From positions 1 through 29,361 of the forward strand of contig DATIFK010000024.1 of the NCBI GenBank assembly GCA_035455265.1: DNA of 29,361 nucleotides, read 5' to 3'. Position numbers and translations under genes: made by a program. Source of the DNA: MGOM01 sp035455265. GTDB taxonomy: Bacteria > Chloroflexota > Anaerolineae > Anaerolineales > E44-bin32. Positions 9,230 to 16,327 of the stretch are shown piece after piece (position 1 is the first letter of the stretch; each line of letters begins with the position of its first letter). The notes below the pieces were generated by a model that was not told the DNA's origin, did not search any database, and was given only the letters and a program-made list of their open reading frames with translations.

Positions 9230-9320
9230 TGCCGGGGATCCCCTCCGGGACGCGAAGCGCGATCGCGAAGCATCCCGCAAAGGACATGCAGCCCGCACCC
9301 ATCGGTCCGCTAGGCAAGAA
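9230..9320 (-). repeat. repeat copy B, about 30 bp upstream of the rpsB -35 box
   Basis: The core 9230-9278 is nearly identical to 6437-6485 (47 of 49 bases), in the same orientation. The two differing bases change the centre from CCGCGGTCGCG to GCGCGATCGCG, the latter containing the 10-bp palindrome CGCGATCGCG. Weaker similarity extends to about 9320. The rest of 8983-9546 holds the rpsB leader and promoter, a palindrome and a heptamer array, with no gene. Confidence 0.8.
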
Positions 9321-9350
9321 GTCTGTCGCACGACTGAGTCTTGGCGAGTC

Positions 9351-9378
9351 GTAGGGGCGAAGCATGCTTCGCCCCTAC
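9351..9378. repeat. 28-bp perfect palindrome, variant arms
   Basis: The outer arms GTAGGGGC/GCCCCTAC and core GCATGC are the same as at 64-91 and 19704-19731. The inner arm is GAA paired with TTC instead of ACG paired with CGT. The palindrome is therefore kept by matched changes on both sides. Confidence 0.85.
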
Positions 9379-9485
9379 CCGCTGCCCCTCGCTTCCTCGC
9401 GGGACGCGTTGCGGTCGCTGCCTCTCTACCCTCTTCAGGGCGCCCGAAGGGGTGCAGGGCGCCAAGGACGGCGCATCTGGGAACC

Positions 9486-9548
9486 GGAAGCTGGAAACTG
9501 GAGACTGGAGACTGGCAGCTGGAAGCTGGAAGCTGGCGGCTGGTAGCT
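9486..9548. repeat. nine-unit 7-nt repeat array
   Basis: Nine exact-length heptamers run without a break: GGAAGCT, GGAAACT, GGAGACT (twice), GGCAGCT, GGAAGCT (twice), GGCGGCT and GGTAGCT. The last unit supplies two bases of the TAG stop codon (9547-9549) of the thioesterase gene on the minus strand. Confidence 0.92.
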
Positions 9549-9951
9549 ACGTGTTTCCCGTCTTCGCCTCGACCCTCTTCAGGAATCGCTCCAGGTCGAT
9601 CACCACGCGCCGATGCTCGGCCTCGCCGACTTTCTCGACGTCGTCCCACACCTCGGCGCGGAAATCGACCGTCGGCCCGTCGACGGCAACCACCTCGGCG
9701 CGGATGCGCACCGTCTTCCCCAGGGGAGTCGGCGCCAGATGGCGCACCCGGATGTCTACGCCGACGGTCGACTGCCCCTGCGGCAACGCCGCCTCAACCA
9801 TCTGGCGGCACGTCCGCTCGACGAACAACGCCATCGCCGGCGTGGCAAAGACCCGCAGGCCGCCGCTGCCCAGGTGCGAGGCCACCAGGTCCGGGGTGAC
9901 CTCCAGGCTGGCCTCGGCGACCTGCCCGACATGTACAGGCGCAGCCGTCAC
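9547..9951 (-). CDS. FlK-like hotdog-fold thioesterase
   Basis: This 134-residue protein looks like a small acyl-CoA thioesterase of the fluoroacetyl-CoA thioesterase (FlK) family. Its T37 (in ATPAM), E45 (in FVERTC) and H71 (in VRHLAPTPLG) have the same 8- and 26-residue spacing as the catalytic Thr42, Glu50 and His76 of FlK. The true substrate is probably not fluoroacetyl-CoA, since many bacteria without organofluorine chemistry carry such proteins. It follows acpS on the same strand, so a role with acyl-CoA or acyl-carrier metabolism is plausible. The start is a GTG that lies inside the first unit of a 44-bp repeat array, and the stop lies in a heptamer array. Confidence 0.85.
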   Translation of the reverse strand: MTAAPVHVGQVAEASLEVTPDLVASHLGSGGLRVFATPAMALFVERTCRQMVEAALPQGQSTVGVDIRVRHLAPTPLGKTVRIRAEVVAVDGPTVDFRAEVWDDVEKVGEAEHRRVVIDLERFLKRVEAKTGNT

Positions 9952-10082
9952 CCCCGTGCCTTCCTTGGGGAGGGGAGTTGAGGCACGGGGGTCACCCCCG
10001 AGCCTTCCTTGGTGAGTGGGGTTGTGGCACGGGGGTCATCCCCGTGCCTTCCTTGGTGAGGGGAGTTGAGGCACGGGGGTCA
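9947..10082. repeat. 44-bp tandem repeat, three units plus a partial fourth
   Basis: Units start at 9947, 9991 and 10035, with a GTCACC remnant at 10079. Each unit can form a hairpin with a 9-bp stem: CCCCGTGCC with GGCACGGGG (one arm is mismatched in unit 2). The array fills exactly the space between the acpS stop (10080-10082) and the thioesterase GTG (9949-9951). Confidence 0.93.
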
Positions 10083-10451
10083 CCCTGTCAGGCCGTAGCC
10101 GACGGCGATGGCCAGCGCGTGCTCATGGGTGTGGCTCATGCTGATCGCCCACCCCGCCACCCCGAGCTCGCCGGCCAGCTCGCGGGCCCGGCCGTACAGG
10201 TGTAGCAGCGGCTCGCGTTTGGGCCCGTTGACGATCTCGATGTCCTTCCATCCGATTTCCCCGATCCCGGTGCCCAGTGCTTTCGAAACGGCTTCCTTGG
10301 CGGCGAAGCGCGCGGCCAGCGCCGGAGTGTATCCGGCCGAGTCGATCAGCTCCTGGGGAGTGAAGAACCGGTCGAAGAAGCGCTCGCCGTGACGAAGGAT
10401 CGCCTGATCGATCCGCTCCACCTCGATGAGGTCGACGCCCGAGCGCATCAT
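10080..10451 (-). CDS. acpS: holo-[acyl-carrier-protein] synthase
   Basis: AcpS moves the 4'-phosphopantetheine arm from CoA to acyl carrier protein, switching it on for fatty-acid synthesis. The 123-residue product carries GVDLIEVERI with metal-binding D7 and the second signature RFAAKEAVSKALG with E53, numbered from the first Met. Two adjacent ATG codons (10446-10451) are possible starts, and a GTG at 10481 would overlap the upstream gene. I took the first ATG. There is no good Shine-Dalgarno. It follows the M16 peptidase pair by 13 nt. The TGA stop is formed by the edge of the downstream 44-bp repeat array. Confidence 0.93.
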   Translation of the reverse strand: MMRSGVDLIEVERIDQAILRHGERFFDRFFTPQELIDSAGYTPALAARFAAKEAVSKALGTGIGEIGWKDIEIVNGPKREPLLHLYGRARELAGELGVAGWAISMSHTHEHALAIAVGYGLTG

Positions 10452-10464
10452 GGCAGCGAGTGGG

Positions 10465-11802
10465 TCAAACCCCGTCCCCACGCAGCGCCGGCCCTTCGAC
10501 GTTGCTCAGGGCAGGCCCGGCGACGGCGATCGCCAGCCGGTCGGGGGAGAGGAATCGCTTGGCGGTGTCGAGCACCTGGTCGCGCGTGATGGCCGACACC
10601 TTGTCGGCGTAGCGGACGTAGTAGTCCAGGCCCAAGCGGTAGCGTTCCATGTTGACCAGCGCGTTGGCCACACCTTCGTTCGACTCGAGTTGAAGGGGAA
10701 GCCGCCCGATGAAGTTGGCCTGGTTCTCCTTGAGCTCGATCGGGGTCACTCGCCGCCCGATGAAACGGCCGATCTCGGCGCGAATGAGCTCCAGGGCGCG
10801 CTCGACATTCGCCGGATTGACTCCCGCCAACACCGACCACGGACCCGGCCCCGGTCCGCCGGTCAAAGCGGAGTAGGCGTAGTAGGCCAGTCCGGCATCC
10901 TCCCGCACGGCATCTCCGATGCGCCCGTACATCCCGAAGCGGCCCAAGATGTTGTTGCCCAGCGCCGCGGCGAGGTAATCGGGATCGAATCGGCTCGGCC
11001 CCGGGACTCCCAGAACGATATCGCACTGGCTCTTGCCTTCCAGAACGCGGTCTTGCCGCACGACGCCCTTGAGCGGGGGCAGCCGCGGCAGCTCCGGCTC
11101 GGCCGGCTGCGACGGATGAGTCCACTCGCCCAGCGCCGCCTCGACCGCGTCGACGGCCGCCTTGCGCCGGACGGCACCCACGATCGCCACGACCATCCCG
11201 CGCGGCCCATAGGTGCGCCGGTGAAACGAGGAGACGTCGCCGACGTTGAGCCGGCTGACCGTCTCGCGCATGCCTTCCACGGGGAGGCGATAGGGGTGGT
11301 CCGGATAGGCGAGCCGATCGAACTCGAGCCCGGCCACGGCGCCCGTGTCCTGGTCACGAATGGCGATCGACGTCAGCTTCTCCGCCTTGACGCGCTCGAC
11401 CTCGCGGGCTGGAAAGGCCGGATGCCGTACGGCATCGGCCAGGACCTCCATCAGGCGCGGCAGATCCTCCGCCAACGCCTTCCCTTGAAAGGAGGTCGTG
11501 TGCTTCCCACCCGAGAACGACACCGATGCCCCGATCGATTCGATCGCTTCGTAGATTTCCTGGAAGGTGCGGCGTCGCGTTCCCCGCATCAGGCAGGAGG
11601 CGGTCAGGTGGGCCAGGCCGGCCTGGGATTCGGGTTCGTGCAGCGCGCCGGCGACCGTGTAACCGCTTAGCACAACCGACGGACTGGAGAAGTTCTCCCG
11701 CGCCAGGACGACGACGCCGTTGGCGAGCTGACGTCGCAGGATGGTATCGGGGCCGGGCAGTGACTTCGCCTCCAATCGGGGCCCCGACCGCGCCTCAGGC
11801 AT
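10465..11802 (-). CDS. M16 family peptidase homologue lacking the zinc motif
   Basis: This 445-residue protein has the M16 fold but not the chemistry. Where active members have H-x-x-E-H, it reads H65-L-T-A-S69, so the glutamate and second histidine are lost. It should be the non-catalytic partner of the product of the gene just upstream, as in paired M16B proteases where the dead subunit supplies an arginine/tyrosine-type site for substrate binding. The ATG at 11800-11802 overlaps the upstream gene by 8 nt, which supports equal synthesis of both subunits. The last 16 or so codons read into a short interspersed repeat (10491-10517), giving a PALSNVEGPAL tail that is probably not part of the original protein. 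Confidence 0.92.
   Translation of the reverse strand: MPEARSGPRLEAKSLPGPDTILRRQLANGVVVLARENFSSPSVVLSGYTVAGALHEPESQAGLAHLTASCLMRGTRRRTFQEIYEAIESIGASVSFSGGKHTTSFQGKALAEDLPRLMEVLADAVRHPAFPAREVERVKAEKLTSIAIRDQDTGAVAGLEFDRLAYPDHPYRLPVEGMRETVSRLNVGDVSSFHRRTYGPRGMVVAIVGAVRRKAAVDAVEAALGEWTHPSQPAEPELPRLPPLKGVVRQDRVLEGKSQCDIVLGVPGPSRFDPDYLAAALGNNILGRFGMYGRIGDAVREDAGLAYYAYSALTGGPGPGPWSVLAGVNPANVERALELIRAEIGRFIGRRVTPIELKENQANFIGRLPLQLESNEGVANALVNMERYRLGLDYYVRYADKVSAITRDQVLDTAKRFLSPDRLAIAVAGPALSNVEGPALRGDGV
10491..10517. repeat. interspersed CCCTGAGC...GTCGAAGGG element inside a coding end
   Basis: On the minus strand GCCCTGAGCAACGTCGAAGGG encodes ALSNVEG in frame at the end of the M16 homologue. A second copy, split by a hairpin, lies at 25142-25191. 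Sequences translating as ALSEVEG are familiar as repeat-derived tails in GC-rich environmental genomes. Confidence 0.7.
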
Positions 11803-13108
11803 GAGCCACCGCCTTGGGGCGGTAGATGCCCACCACGCGCGCCGACGGACGCAGGTATGCCTTCGCCACCCGCAGCACATCGTCGACGGTCACAGCCGAG
11901 ATGCGCTTCAGATAGCTCTCGAACCACGAATAGTCGGCGAACATCTCGCTGTACCCCAGCCAGAAAGCCTGGTTGGTGATGCTTTCGCTGCCGTAGGCGA
12001 ACAGGGCGCGCGCCTGCTTTGAAGCCTTGGCGACTTCGTCGGCGCTGACGGCTCCGTCGAGGACCCGCTGGATTTCCTGGTCCAGGCGCTCCATCACGCG
12101 CTCGACCTGACGATCGGGCCGGACCGTGACCCGGATCGAATACAGGTACGGATCGATCGTCGCCGACAGATCGCCGCTCACGGCCGCCGCCAGCTCGCCC
12201 TCGACCAAGGCGCGGTACAGCCGCGAGGTCTTGTTCGAAAGCCCCGGCCCGAACAGGTTGAGGCTGGAGGCGCCGCCCAGGATGCTGTCGAGCACCGCCA
12301 GCGGGAAGAAATCGGGGTGCGACGCCTGAGGCGACCGGTAGGCGATTTCCAGGAACGGGGTCTCCCCCGGCCCCTCGACCTCCAGGCGGTGCTCTCCCGC
12401 TGGTGGAGGCTCAGCTCGCACCGCGTCCGACGGCCGCGGCCCGGGCCGGACCTTGCCGAACAACTCGCGGATGCGCCGCAGCATCGCCGGAGCGCGGAAG
12501 TCTCCGGCGACGGCCACGACGGCGTTCGAAGGTACGTAGTGCTTCCGGTAGTGCCGATAGAGGTTGTCCCGCGTCAGGGTCCGCAGGTCGGCCATATCGC
12601 CGATGACCTCGTGATGATAGGGGTGAACGCGGAAGGCGGCCGCCTGCACCGCCTCGGTCAGCCGGAAGGTGGGCTCGTTCTCGTGCCCCTCGCGCTCCGA
12701 GATGATGACGGTGCGCTCCGATTGCACTTCGGCGGTCTCGAACAGGCTGTGCGCCATGCGGTCGGCTTCGAGCCGAAGCGCCAGATCGATTCTCCCGGCC
12801 GGCATGGTTTCGAAGTACGCCGTCCAATCGTGCCAGGTGAAGGCGTTCCAGAATCCGCCGTCACGGGAAATGGCCCGGTCGAGCTGCCCCGCGGGAAACG
12901 CCCGCGTCCCCTTGAACTGCATGTGCTCGACCCAATGGGAGACTCCGGTGAGGCCGGGGATCTCATTGCGCGATCCGACCCGGTACCAGACCCAGAACGA
13001 CACCAACGGCGCGGTGTGTACCTCTTTGAGACGGACCTCGAGTCCGTTCTGCAGGCGGGCCTGCACCACACGGTCGTCTCGGCGAGGTGCGTGCGCCGAG
13101 CCCCTCAT
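11795..13108 (-). CDS. M16 family zinc metallopeptidase, active subunit
   Basis: This 437-residue protein is a processing-peptidase-like zinc protease. The inverted zinc motif is H58-W-V-E61-H62, and the third ligand candidate is E138 in ERTVIISERE, 76 residues after H62, the normal M16 spacing. The middle and C-terminal parts have the usual paired M16 half-domains. No signal peptide is seen, so it probably works in the cytoplasm. I chose the ATG at 13106-13108, which precedes RVVQARLQNGLEVRLKE. The open frame extends further upstream into ugd but reads as low-complexity. It is followed, with overlap, by its inactive partner. Confidence 0.94.
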   Translation of the reverse strand: MRGSAHAPRRDDRVVQARLQNGLEVRLKEVHTAPLVSFWVWYRVGSRNEIPGLTGVSHWVEHMQFKGTRAFPAGQLDRAISRDGGFWNAFTWHDWTAYFETMPAGRIDLALRLEADRMAHSLFETAEVQSERTVIISEREGHENEPTFRLTEAVQAAAFRVHPYHHEVIGDMADLRTLTRDNLYRHYRKHYVPSNAVVAVAGDFRAPAMLRRIRELFGKVRPGPRPSDAVRAEPPPAGEHRLEVEGPGETPFLEIAYRSPQASHPDFFPLAVLDSILGGASSLNLFGPGLSNKTSRLYRALVEGELAAAVSGDLSATIDPYLYSIRVTVRPDRQVERVMERLDQEIQRVLDGAVSADEVAKASKQARALFAYGSESITNQAFWLGYSEMFADYSWFESYLKRISAVTVDDVLRVAKAYLRPSARVVGIYRPKAVAHA

Positions 13109-13185
13109 CTTGGCTCGGCCGTTCGCCCCGCGGGCTGGCGCCCGCCGGCCGCCGGCTCGGATGGGGGGCTGGCTCTGGCGAGGTG

Positions 13186-14535
13186 TCAAGGAACCGCCTG
13201 ACGCGCCTGTGCCGGCGCCAGCGGCCGCCCGTTGGGGCCGTAGCCCCGCCCGAAGCCGCGGTAGCGGAAACCCAGGCGGGCCATCTCGCCGGGATCGTAG
13301 ATGTTCCGCCCATCGACCAGGATCGGCTGCCTCATCGCCGCGCGCACCCGCGCCAGATCGAGCTGCTTGAACTCGTTCCACTCCGTGCACACCACCAGCG
13401 CGTCGGCCCCCTCCGCCAGCGCATAGGGTGTTGTCGCCATCTCGATCTCGGGCATCATCTCCGCGGCACGCGGCATGGCCACCGGATCATAGGCGCGCAG
13501 TCGCGCTCCCGCCTCGACCAGCATCCGAGCCACCTCGAGCGACGGCGCCTCGCGCATGTCATCGGTGTTGGGCTTGAACGAAAGGCCCAGCAGTCCGACG
13601 ACGCGCCCGCGCACGTCGCCGACGAGCTCGACGACATGCTCGACCAACTGCCGCCGGCGGTCGGCGTTGATGTCCATCACGGCTTGGAGCAACTGTGGGT
13701 GGCGTCCCTGTTCCGCCGCCATGTACGCCAGCGCCGTGACGTCCTTGGGGAAGCACGAACCGCCGAAACCGAGACCGGCCTCCAGGAAGTGCGATCCGAT
13801 GCGCGGGTCGTAGCCCATGCCGCGTGCGACTTCCTTGACGTCGGCACCGAGCACTTCGCAGATATTGGCGATCTCGTTGATGAAGGAGATCTTCGTCGCC
13901 AGGAAGGCGTTCGAGGCGTACTTGATCATTTCGGCCGTGCGCAGGTCCGTGATCATGATCGGGGCCCGCAGCGGCAGGTGAAGCTGAGCCACTTGATGGG
14001 CGGCTTCCTGGTCCAGCGACCCCAGCACGGTTCGCGCCGGGTTGGTGAAATCCAGGATGGCCGAGCCCTCGCGCAGGAACTCAGGACAGGAGACGACCGA
14101 GAAGGGGATCGGTCGCGGCTGATGGGCGCGGATGATTTCGGCGACCCAGTCGCCCGTGCCCACCGGCACGGTCGACTTGTTCACGATGATGAGCGGCCGG
14201 GTCATGTTCTCGGCGATCGACGTGGCCGCCGCCTGGACGTACTGCAAGTCGGCGTCGCCGTCCACGCTGGCCGGAGTGGCGACGGCGATGAAGACGAAAT
14301 GGGCATTCTCGAGCGCGCCAGGGTACGAGGTCGTGAACGACAGGCGGCCGGCGGTGACATTGCGGGCGACGACTTCTTCGAGCCCGGGCTCGTAGATCGG
14401 CATCTCTCCGCGCTGCAGCCCGGCGATGCGTCGGGAATCGATGTCCAGGGCCACCACGCGGTTGCCCAGATCGGCGAAACAGGCGCTGGTCACCAGCCCG
14501 ACGTAGCCAACGCCGACGACTGTGATGTCCTTCAC
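13186..14535 (-). CDS. ugd: UDP-glucose 6-dehydrogenase
   Basis: Ugd oxidises UDP-glucose to UDP-glucuronate with two NAD+, supplying precursors for polysaccharides. The 449-residue protein has the Rossmann motif GVGYVG at 8-13, E152 in the CPEFLREGSA segment, the K205/N209 pair in AEMIKYASNAF, and catalytic C261 in GGSCFPKD. The GTG at 14533-14535 has GGAGG 5 nt upstream, which decides it over an ATG further upstream. A TGGTATGAT extended -10 promoter lies at 14579-14587. It heads a minus-strand group with the M16 pair, acpS and the thioesterase. No glycosyltransferase is nearby to name the pathway. Confidence 0.96.
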   Translation of the reverse strand: MKDITVVGVGYVGLVTSACFADLGNRVVALDIDSRRIAGLQRGEMPIYEPGLEEVVARNVTAGRLSFTTSYPGALENAHFVFIAVATPASVDGDADLQYVQAAATSIAENMTRPLIIVNKSTVPVGTGDWVAEIIRAHQPRPIPFSVVSCPEFLREGSAILDFTNPARTVLGSLDQEAAHQVAQLHLPLRAPIMITDLRTAEMIKYASNAFLATKISFINEIANICEVLGADVKEVARGMGYDPRIGSHFLEAGLGFGGSCFPKDVTALAYMAAEQGRHPQLLQAVMDINADRRRQLVEHVVELVGDVRGRVVGLLGLSFKPNTDDMREAPSLEVARMLVEAGARLRAYDPVAMPRAAEMMPEIEMATTPYALAEGADALVVCTEWNEFKQLDLARVRAAMRQPILVDGRNIYDPGEMARLGFRYRGFGRGYGPNGRPLAPAQARQAVP

Positions 14536-14578
14536 ACCGCCCTCCGCAAACACACCGCCCCTGACGGGCGGAGTGGGA

Positions 14579-14587
14579 ATCATACCA
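14579..14587 (-). promoter_or_regulatory. extended -10 promoter upstream of ugd
   Basis: TGG followed by TATGAT reads on the minus strand about 44 nt before the GTG of ugd. No -35 box stands out at 17 nt, which is acceptable for an extended -10. It lies directly downstream (in the minus direction) of a heptamer array. Confidence 0.5.
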
Positions 14588-14593
14588 TCGGCG

Positions 14594-14667
14594 GTCAGCC
14601 GTCAGCTATCAGCCATCAGCCACTCCTCCACTCACGCCGGACGGGGTGCAAGTGTCAGCCGTCAGCA
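14594..14667. repeat. 7-nt-period repeats
   Basis: Four heptamers (GTCAGCC, GTCAGCT, ATCAGCC twice) occupy 14594-14621, and two more GTCAGC units lie at 14654-14667. Confidence 0.82.
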
Positions 14668-14669
14668 TT

Positions 14670-15035
14670 CCCCCCTCTGCATGGGGCAGAGAGGGCCATT
14701 CGCCCCGGCGTGCGGGAGCCCGCCTTGGACGCTGACCCGAATCGGTGTGGGGGTTGGTCTTCCCGGAGCTGCCGGGTTGTCGGCTTGCAGGGTTCTGTCG
14801 TGTCCGTCCCGACCAGAGCGTTGACACGGCCGGACAGCGCGGCAGATGGTGCCGCGGCGGCCCGCCGCCTTGTTCAGCCCACCGTCCTGCGGGAGCCTCT
14901 CGCCCGACGGGCCCCGCGTCTGGGGACTCGGCCACACGTCCCCTGCAGGGCCATGAGTCCTCCCTTGGTGGCGCAGGACCAAGTTTGCCGCATGGATCCG
15001 CCCGCTCGTCGAAGGTCACAAGCCACCGGTGACAA
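14670..15035. other. gene-free GC-rich region with seven consecutive hairpins
   Basis: Within the 600-nt gap between ugd and the Rrf2 gene I see local stems at 14675-14691, 14762-14776, 14799-14828, 14839-14855, 14922-14943, 14964-14983 and 15015-15033. Each has 5-6 perfect base pairs. Open frames on both strands here are Arg/Pro/Gly-rich and look non-coding. I compared it by eye with RNase P RNA, tmRNA, SRP RNA and common riboswitch cores and found no match. It may be a structured RNA gene, a decayed gene, or simply GC-rich spacer. Strand is undecided. Confidence 0.4.
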
Positions 15036-15135
15036 CTTTCACTTGCCGCGCCTTGGGCCGAGCCCGTAGAGTTGAGCAAGCGGGTAACTAATATCCGTAA
15101 GCCCGACTTTGCCCTCTTTTCCGGGGGAGGATCGC

Positions 15136-15558
15136 ATGCAGATCACCAAACAGGCCGACTACGCCGTCCGGGCCGTGCTCTACCTGGCCAAGCTCTCCGA
15201 CGGACGACGTGCCCCGACCAGCCAGATCGCCCGGGACCAGAAGATCCCCCCGTCGTTTCTGGCGAAGATCGTCTCCCAGCTGTCGGTCGCGGGCATGGTG
15301 CAGACGTCGCGAGGGGCGCGAGGCGGGGTGACGCTGGCCCGCGAGCCGTCCGAGATCAGTCTCCTCGAGGTCATCGAAGCCATCGACGGGCCGATCGCCC
15401 TCAACGAATGCGTCACCGACGCCTCGGTGTGCACGTTCGGCTCCGACTGCCCGGTGCACGGCGTGTGGTGCGAGTCCCAGGCCCGTCTCGTCAAGGACCT
15501 CTCGGCAACGACCTTCGGCGGATTGCTCACCCGCGGCAACGGCAAGACCCACCACTAG
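15136..15558 (+). CDS. Rrf2 family transcriptional regulator with Fe-S-type cysteines
   Basis: Rrf2 proteins are small winged-helix DNA-binding sensors, many of which carry an Fe-S cluster (IscR, NsrR). The 140-residue protein has the typical N-terminus MQITKQADYAVRAVLYLAK, the recognition region IPPSFLAKIVSQLS (37-50) and the wing RGARGGVTLAR (59-69). Cysteines at 92, 99 and 105 fall in the usual cluster-binding loop, and there is a further C112. The ATG at 15136 has GGGGGAGG 5 nt upstream. It reads in the same direction as the nitroreductase gene about 200 nt downstream, so redox or nitrosative sensing is reasonable, but the target genes are unknown. Confidence 0.93.
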   Translation: MQITKQADYAVRAVLYLAKLSDGRRAPTSQIARDQKIPPSFLAKIVSQLSVAGMVQTSRGARGGVTLAREPSEISLLEVIEAIDGPIALNECVTDASVCTFGSDCPVHGVWCESQARLVKDLSATTFGGLLTRGNGKTHH

Positions 15559-15572
15559 GACGGCCCGCCTGC

Positions 15573-15601
15573 GGCCCGGACCTCCGAACGGGGGCCGGGC
15601 C
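15573..15601 (+). terminator. GC-rich hairpin after the Rrf2 gene
   Basis: GGCCCGG (15573-15579) pairs with CCGGGCC (15595-15601) about 15 nt after the Rrf2 stop. There is no T-tract. More inverted segments follow at 15602-15650, including GGGGCT with AGCCCC, so this may be part of a structured leader of the nitroreductase gene rather than a terminator. Confidence 0.35.
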
Positions 15602-15766
15602 GTGCACTGGGGCTGTTCGGACCGGAGCCCCGGGATGGTGCACCCGTCTCGGTGCGCCGGGGCGGCGTGCGCGCTGTCTCCCTTCATGTCGCAGTCGGCA
15701 ATGCCCGAGGCCGGAGATACCGGCCCTTGCCGCTTCCCGTCTTCTTTGCATAGTGAGGAGGCACCG

Positions 15767-16279
15767 ATGGACGTCGCCGAGGCCATCCGCCTCAAACGCG
15801 CCGTGCGTTCGTTTGCCGCTGAGACGCTCCCCGACGAAGATGTCCACGCCATCTTGAGCGCCGGTCGGCGGGCGCAGTCTTCCAAGAACACGCAGCCATG
15901 GCAGTTCATTGCCATTCGAGACCGCTCGACCCTCGAGACTCTTTCCGGGTTCGGCACGTATGCCGGCCATCTAGCCGGCGCGCGGCTGGGGGTCGTCATT
16001 GCCACGGCCGATCCGGCGCAACGCTGGTCGATCCCGTTCGACGCCGGTCAGGCGGCTGCCTACATGCAGTTGGCCGCCTGGGAACGAGGCATCGGCTCGT
16101 GCCTGGCCACCATCTACGAGCCGGAGAAGGCCCGTCGCCTGCTCGGCGCCCCGGACGATGTCCATCTGAACGTGGCTTTGTCGTTCGGCCGCCCGGAGGA
16201 TCCCACGGTATTGACGTCTGCGCCTCGCACCGGAGGACGTCGGCCGTTGAGCGACGTGGTCCACTGGGAGCGCTGGTAA
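15767..16279 (+). CDS. nitroreductase family protein (FMN-dependent oxidoreductase)
   Basis: This 170-residue protein belongs to the short nitroreductase-like flavoprotein family, which uses FMN and NAD(P)H to reduce nitro groups, quinones or other acceptors. The FMN-phosphate binding start is RLKRAVRSF (8-16), followed by SSKNTQPWQF (38-47). The GQAAAYMQLAAWERGIGSC helix (94-112) and a C-terminal arginine pair (GRRPLSDVV, 157-165) are as expected. The ATG has GAGGAG 6 nt upstream. The gene lies behind an Rrf2 regulator on the same strand. The physiological substrate cannot be read from sequence. Confidence 0.9.
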   Translation: MDVAEAIRLKRAVRSFAAETLPDEDVHAILSAGRRAQSSKNTQPWQFIAIRDRSTLETLSGFGTYAGHLAGARLGVVIATADPAQRWSIPFDAGQAAAYMQLAAWERGIGSCLATIYEPEKARRLLGAPDDVHLNVALSFGRPEDPTVLTSAPRTGGRRPLSDVVHWERW

Positions 16280-16314
16280 AGGGAAGTCTCCATCCCGCTC
16301 GCCGGGCGGCCGTG

Positions 16315-16320
16315 TAGAAT
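16315..16320 (+). promoter_or_regulatory. possible -10 box for a leaderless transcript
   Basis: TAGAAT ends 7 nt before the ATG at 16328, so transcription would begin at or next to the start codon. No -35 box or Shine-Dalgarno is visible. The same layout recurs at 25372-25377. Confidence 0.4.
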
Positions 16321-16327
16321 CGGCGCC

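Noticed and set aside
8983..9273. N-terminal extension of S2 by 97 codons
   Set aside because: It would read through the promoter, the leader hairpins and an interspersed repeat, and it ignores the strong GAGGAGG-ATG start at 8982.
9947..10082. CRISPR or phage attachment site
   Set aside because: The 44-bp units are contiguous, without spacers, and no integrase or tRNA lies near.
13109..13390. 94-codon N-terminal extension of the active M16 peptidase
   Set aside because: It overlaps the C-terminus of ugd and is low-complexity; the ATG at 13108 gives the normal family N-terminus.
14670..15035. RNase P RNA, tmRNA or SRP RNA
   Set aside because: An ACAGAACCC stretch on the minus strand recalled the RNase P CR-V region, but the CR-I motif is missing and the spacing is too short. 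tmRNA ends and the SRP GGAAG-type loop are also absent.
14609..15079. 156-codon minus-strand frame between ugd and the Rrf2 gene
   Set aside because: Composition is Pro/Arg/Gly-rich without domain signal. Several frames on both strands are equally open here, and hairpins cover the region.
15065..15105. Operator for the Rrf2 protein in its own upstream region
   Set aside because: ACTAATATCCGT is only a weak inverted repeat (AC, ATAT and GT match), and no good promoter overlaps it.
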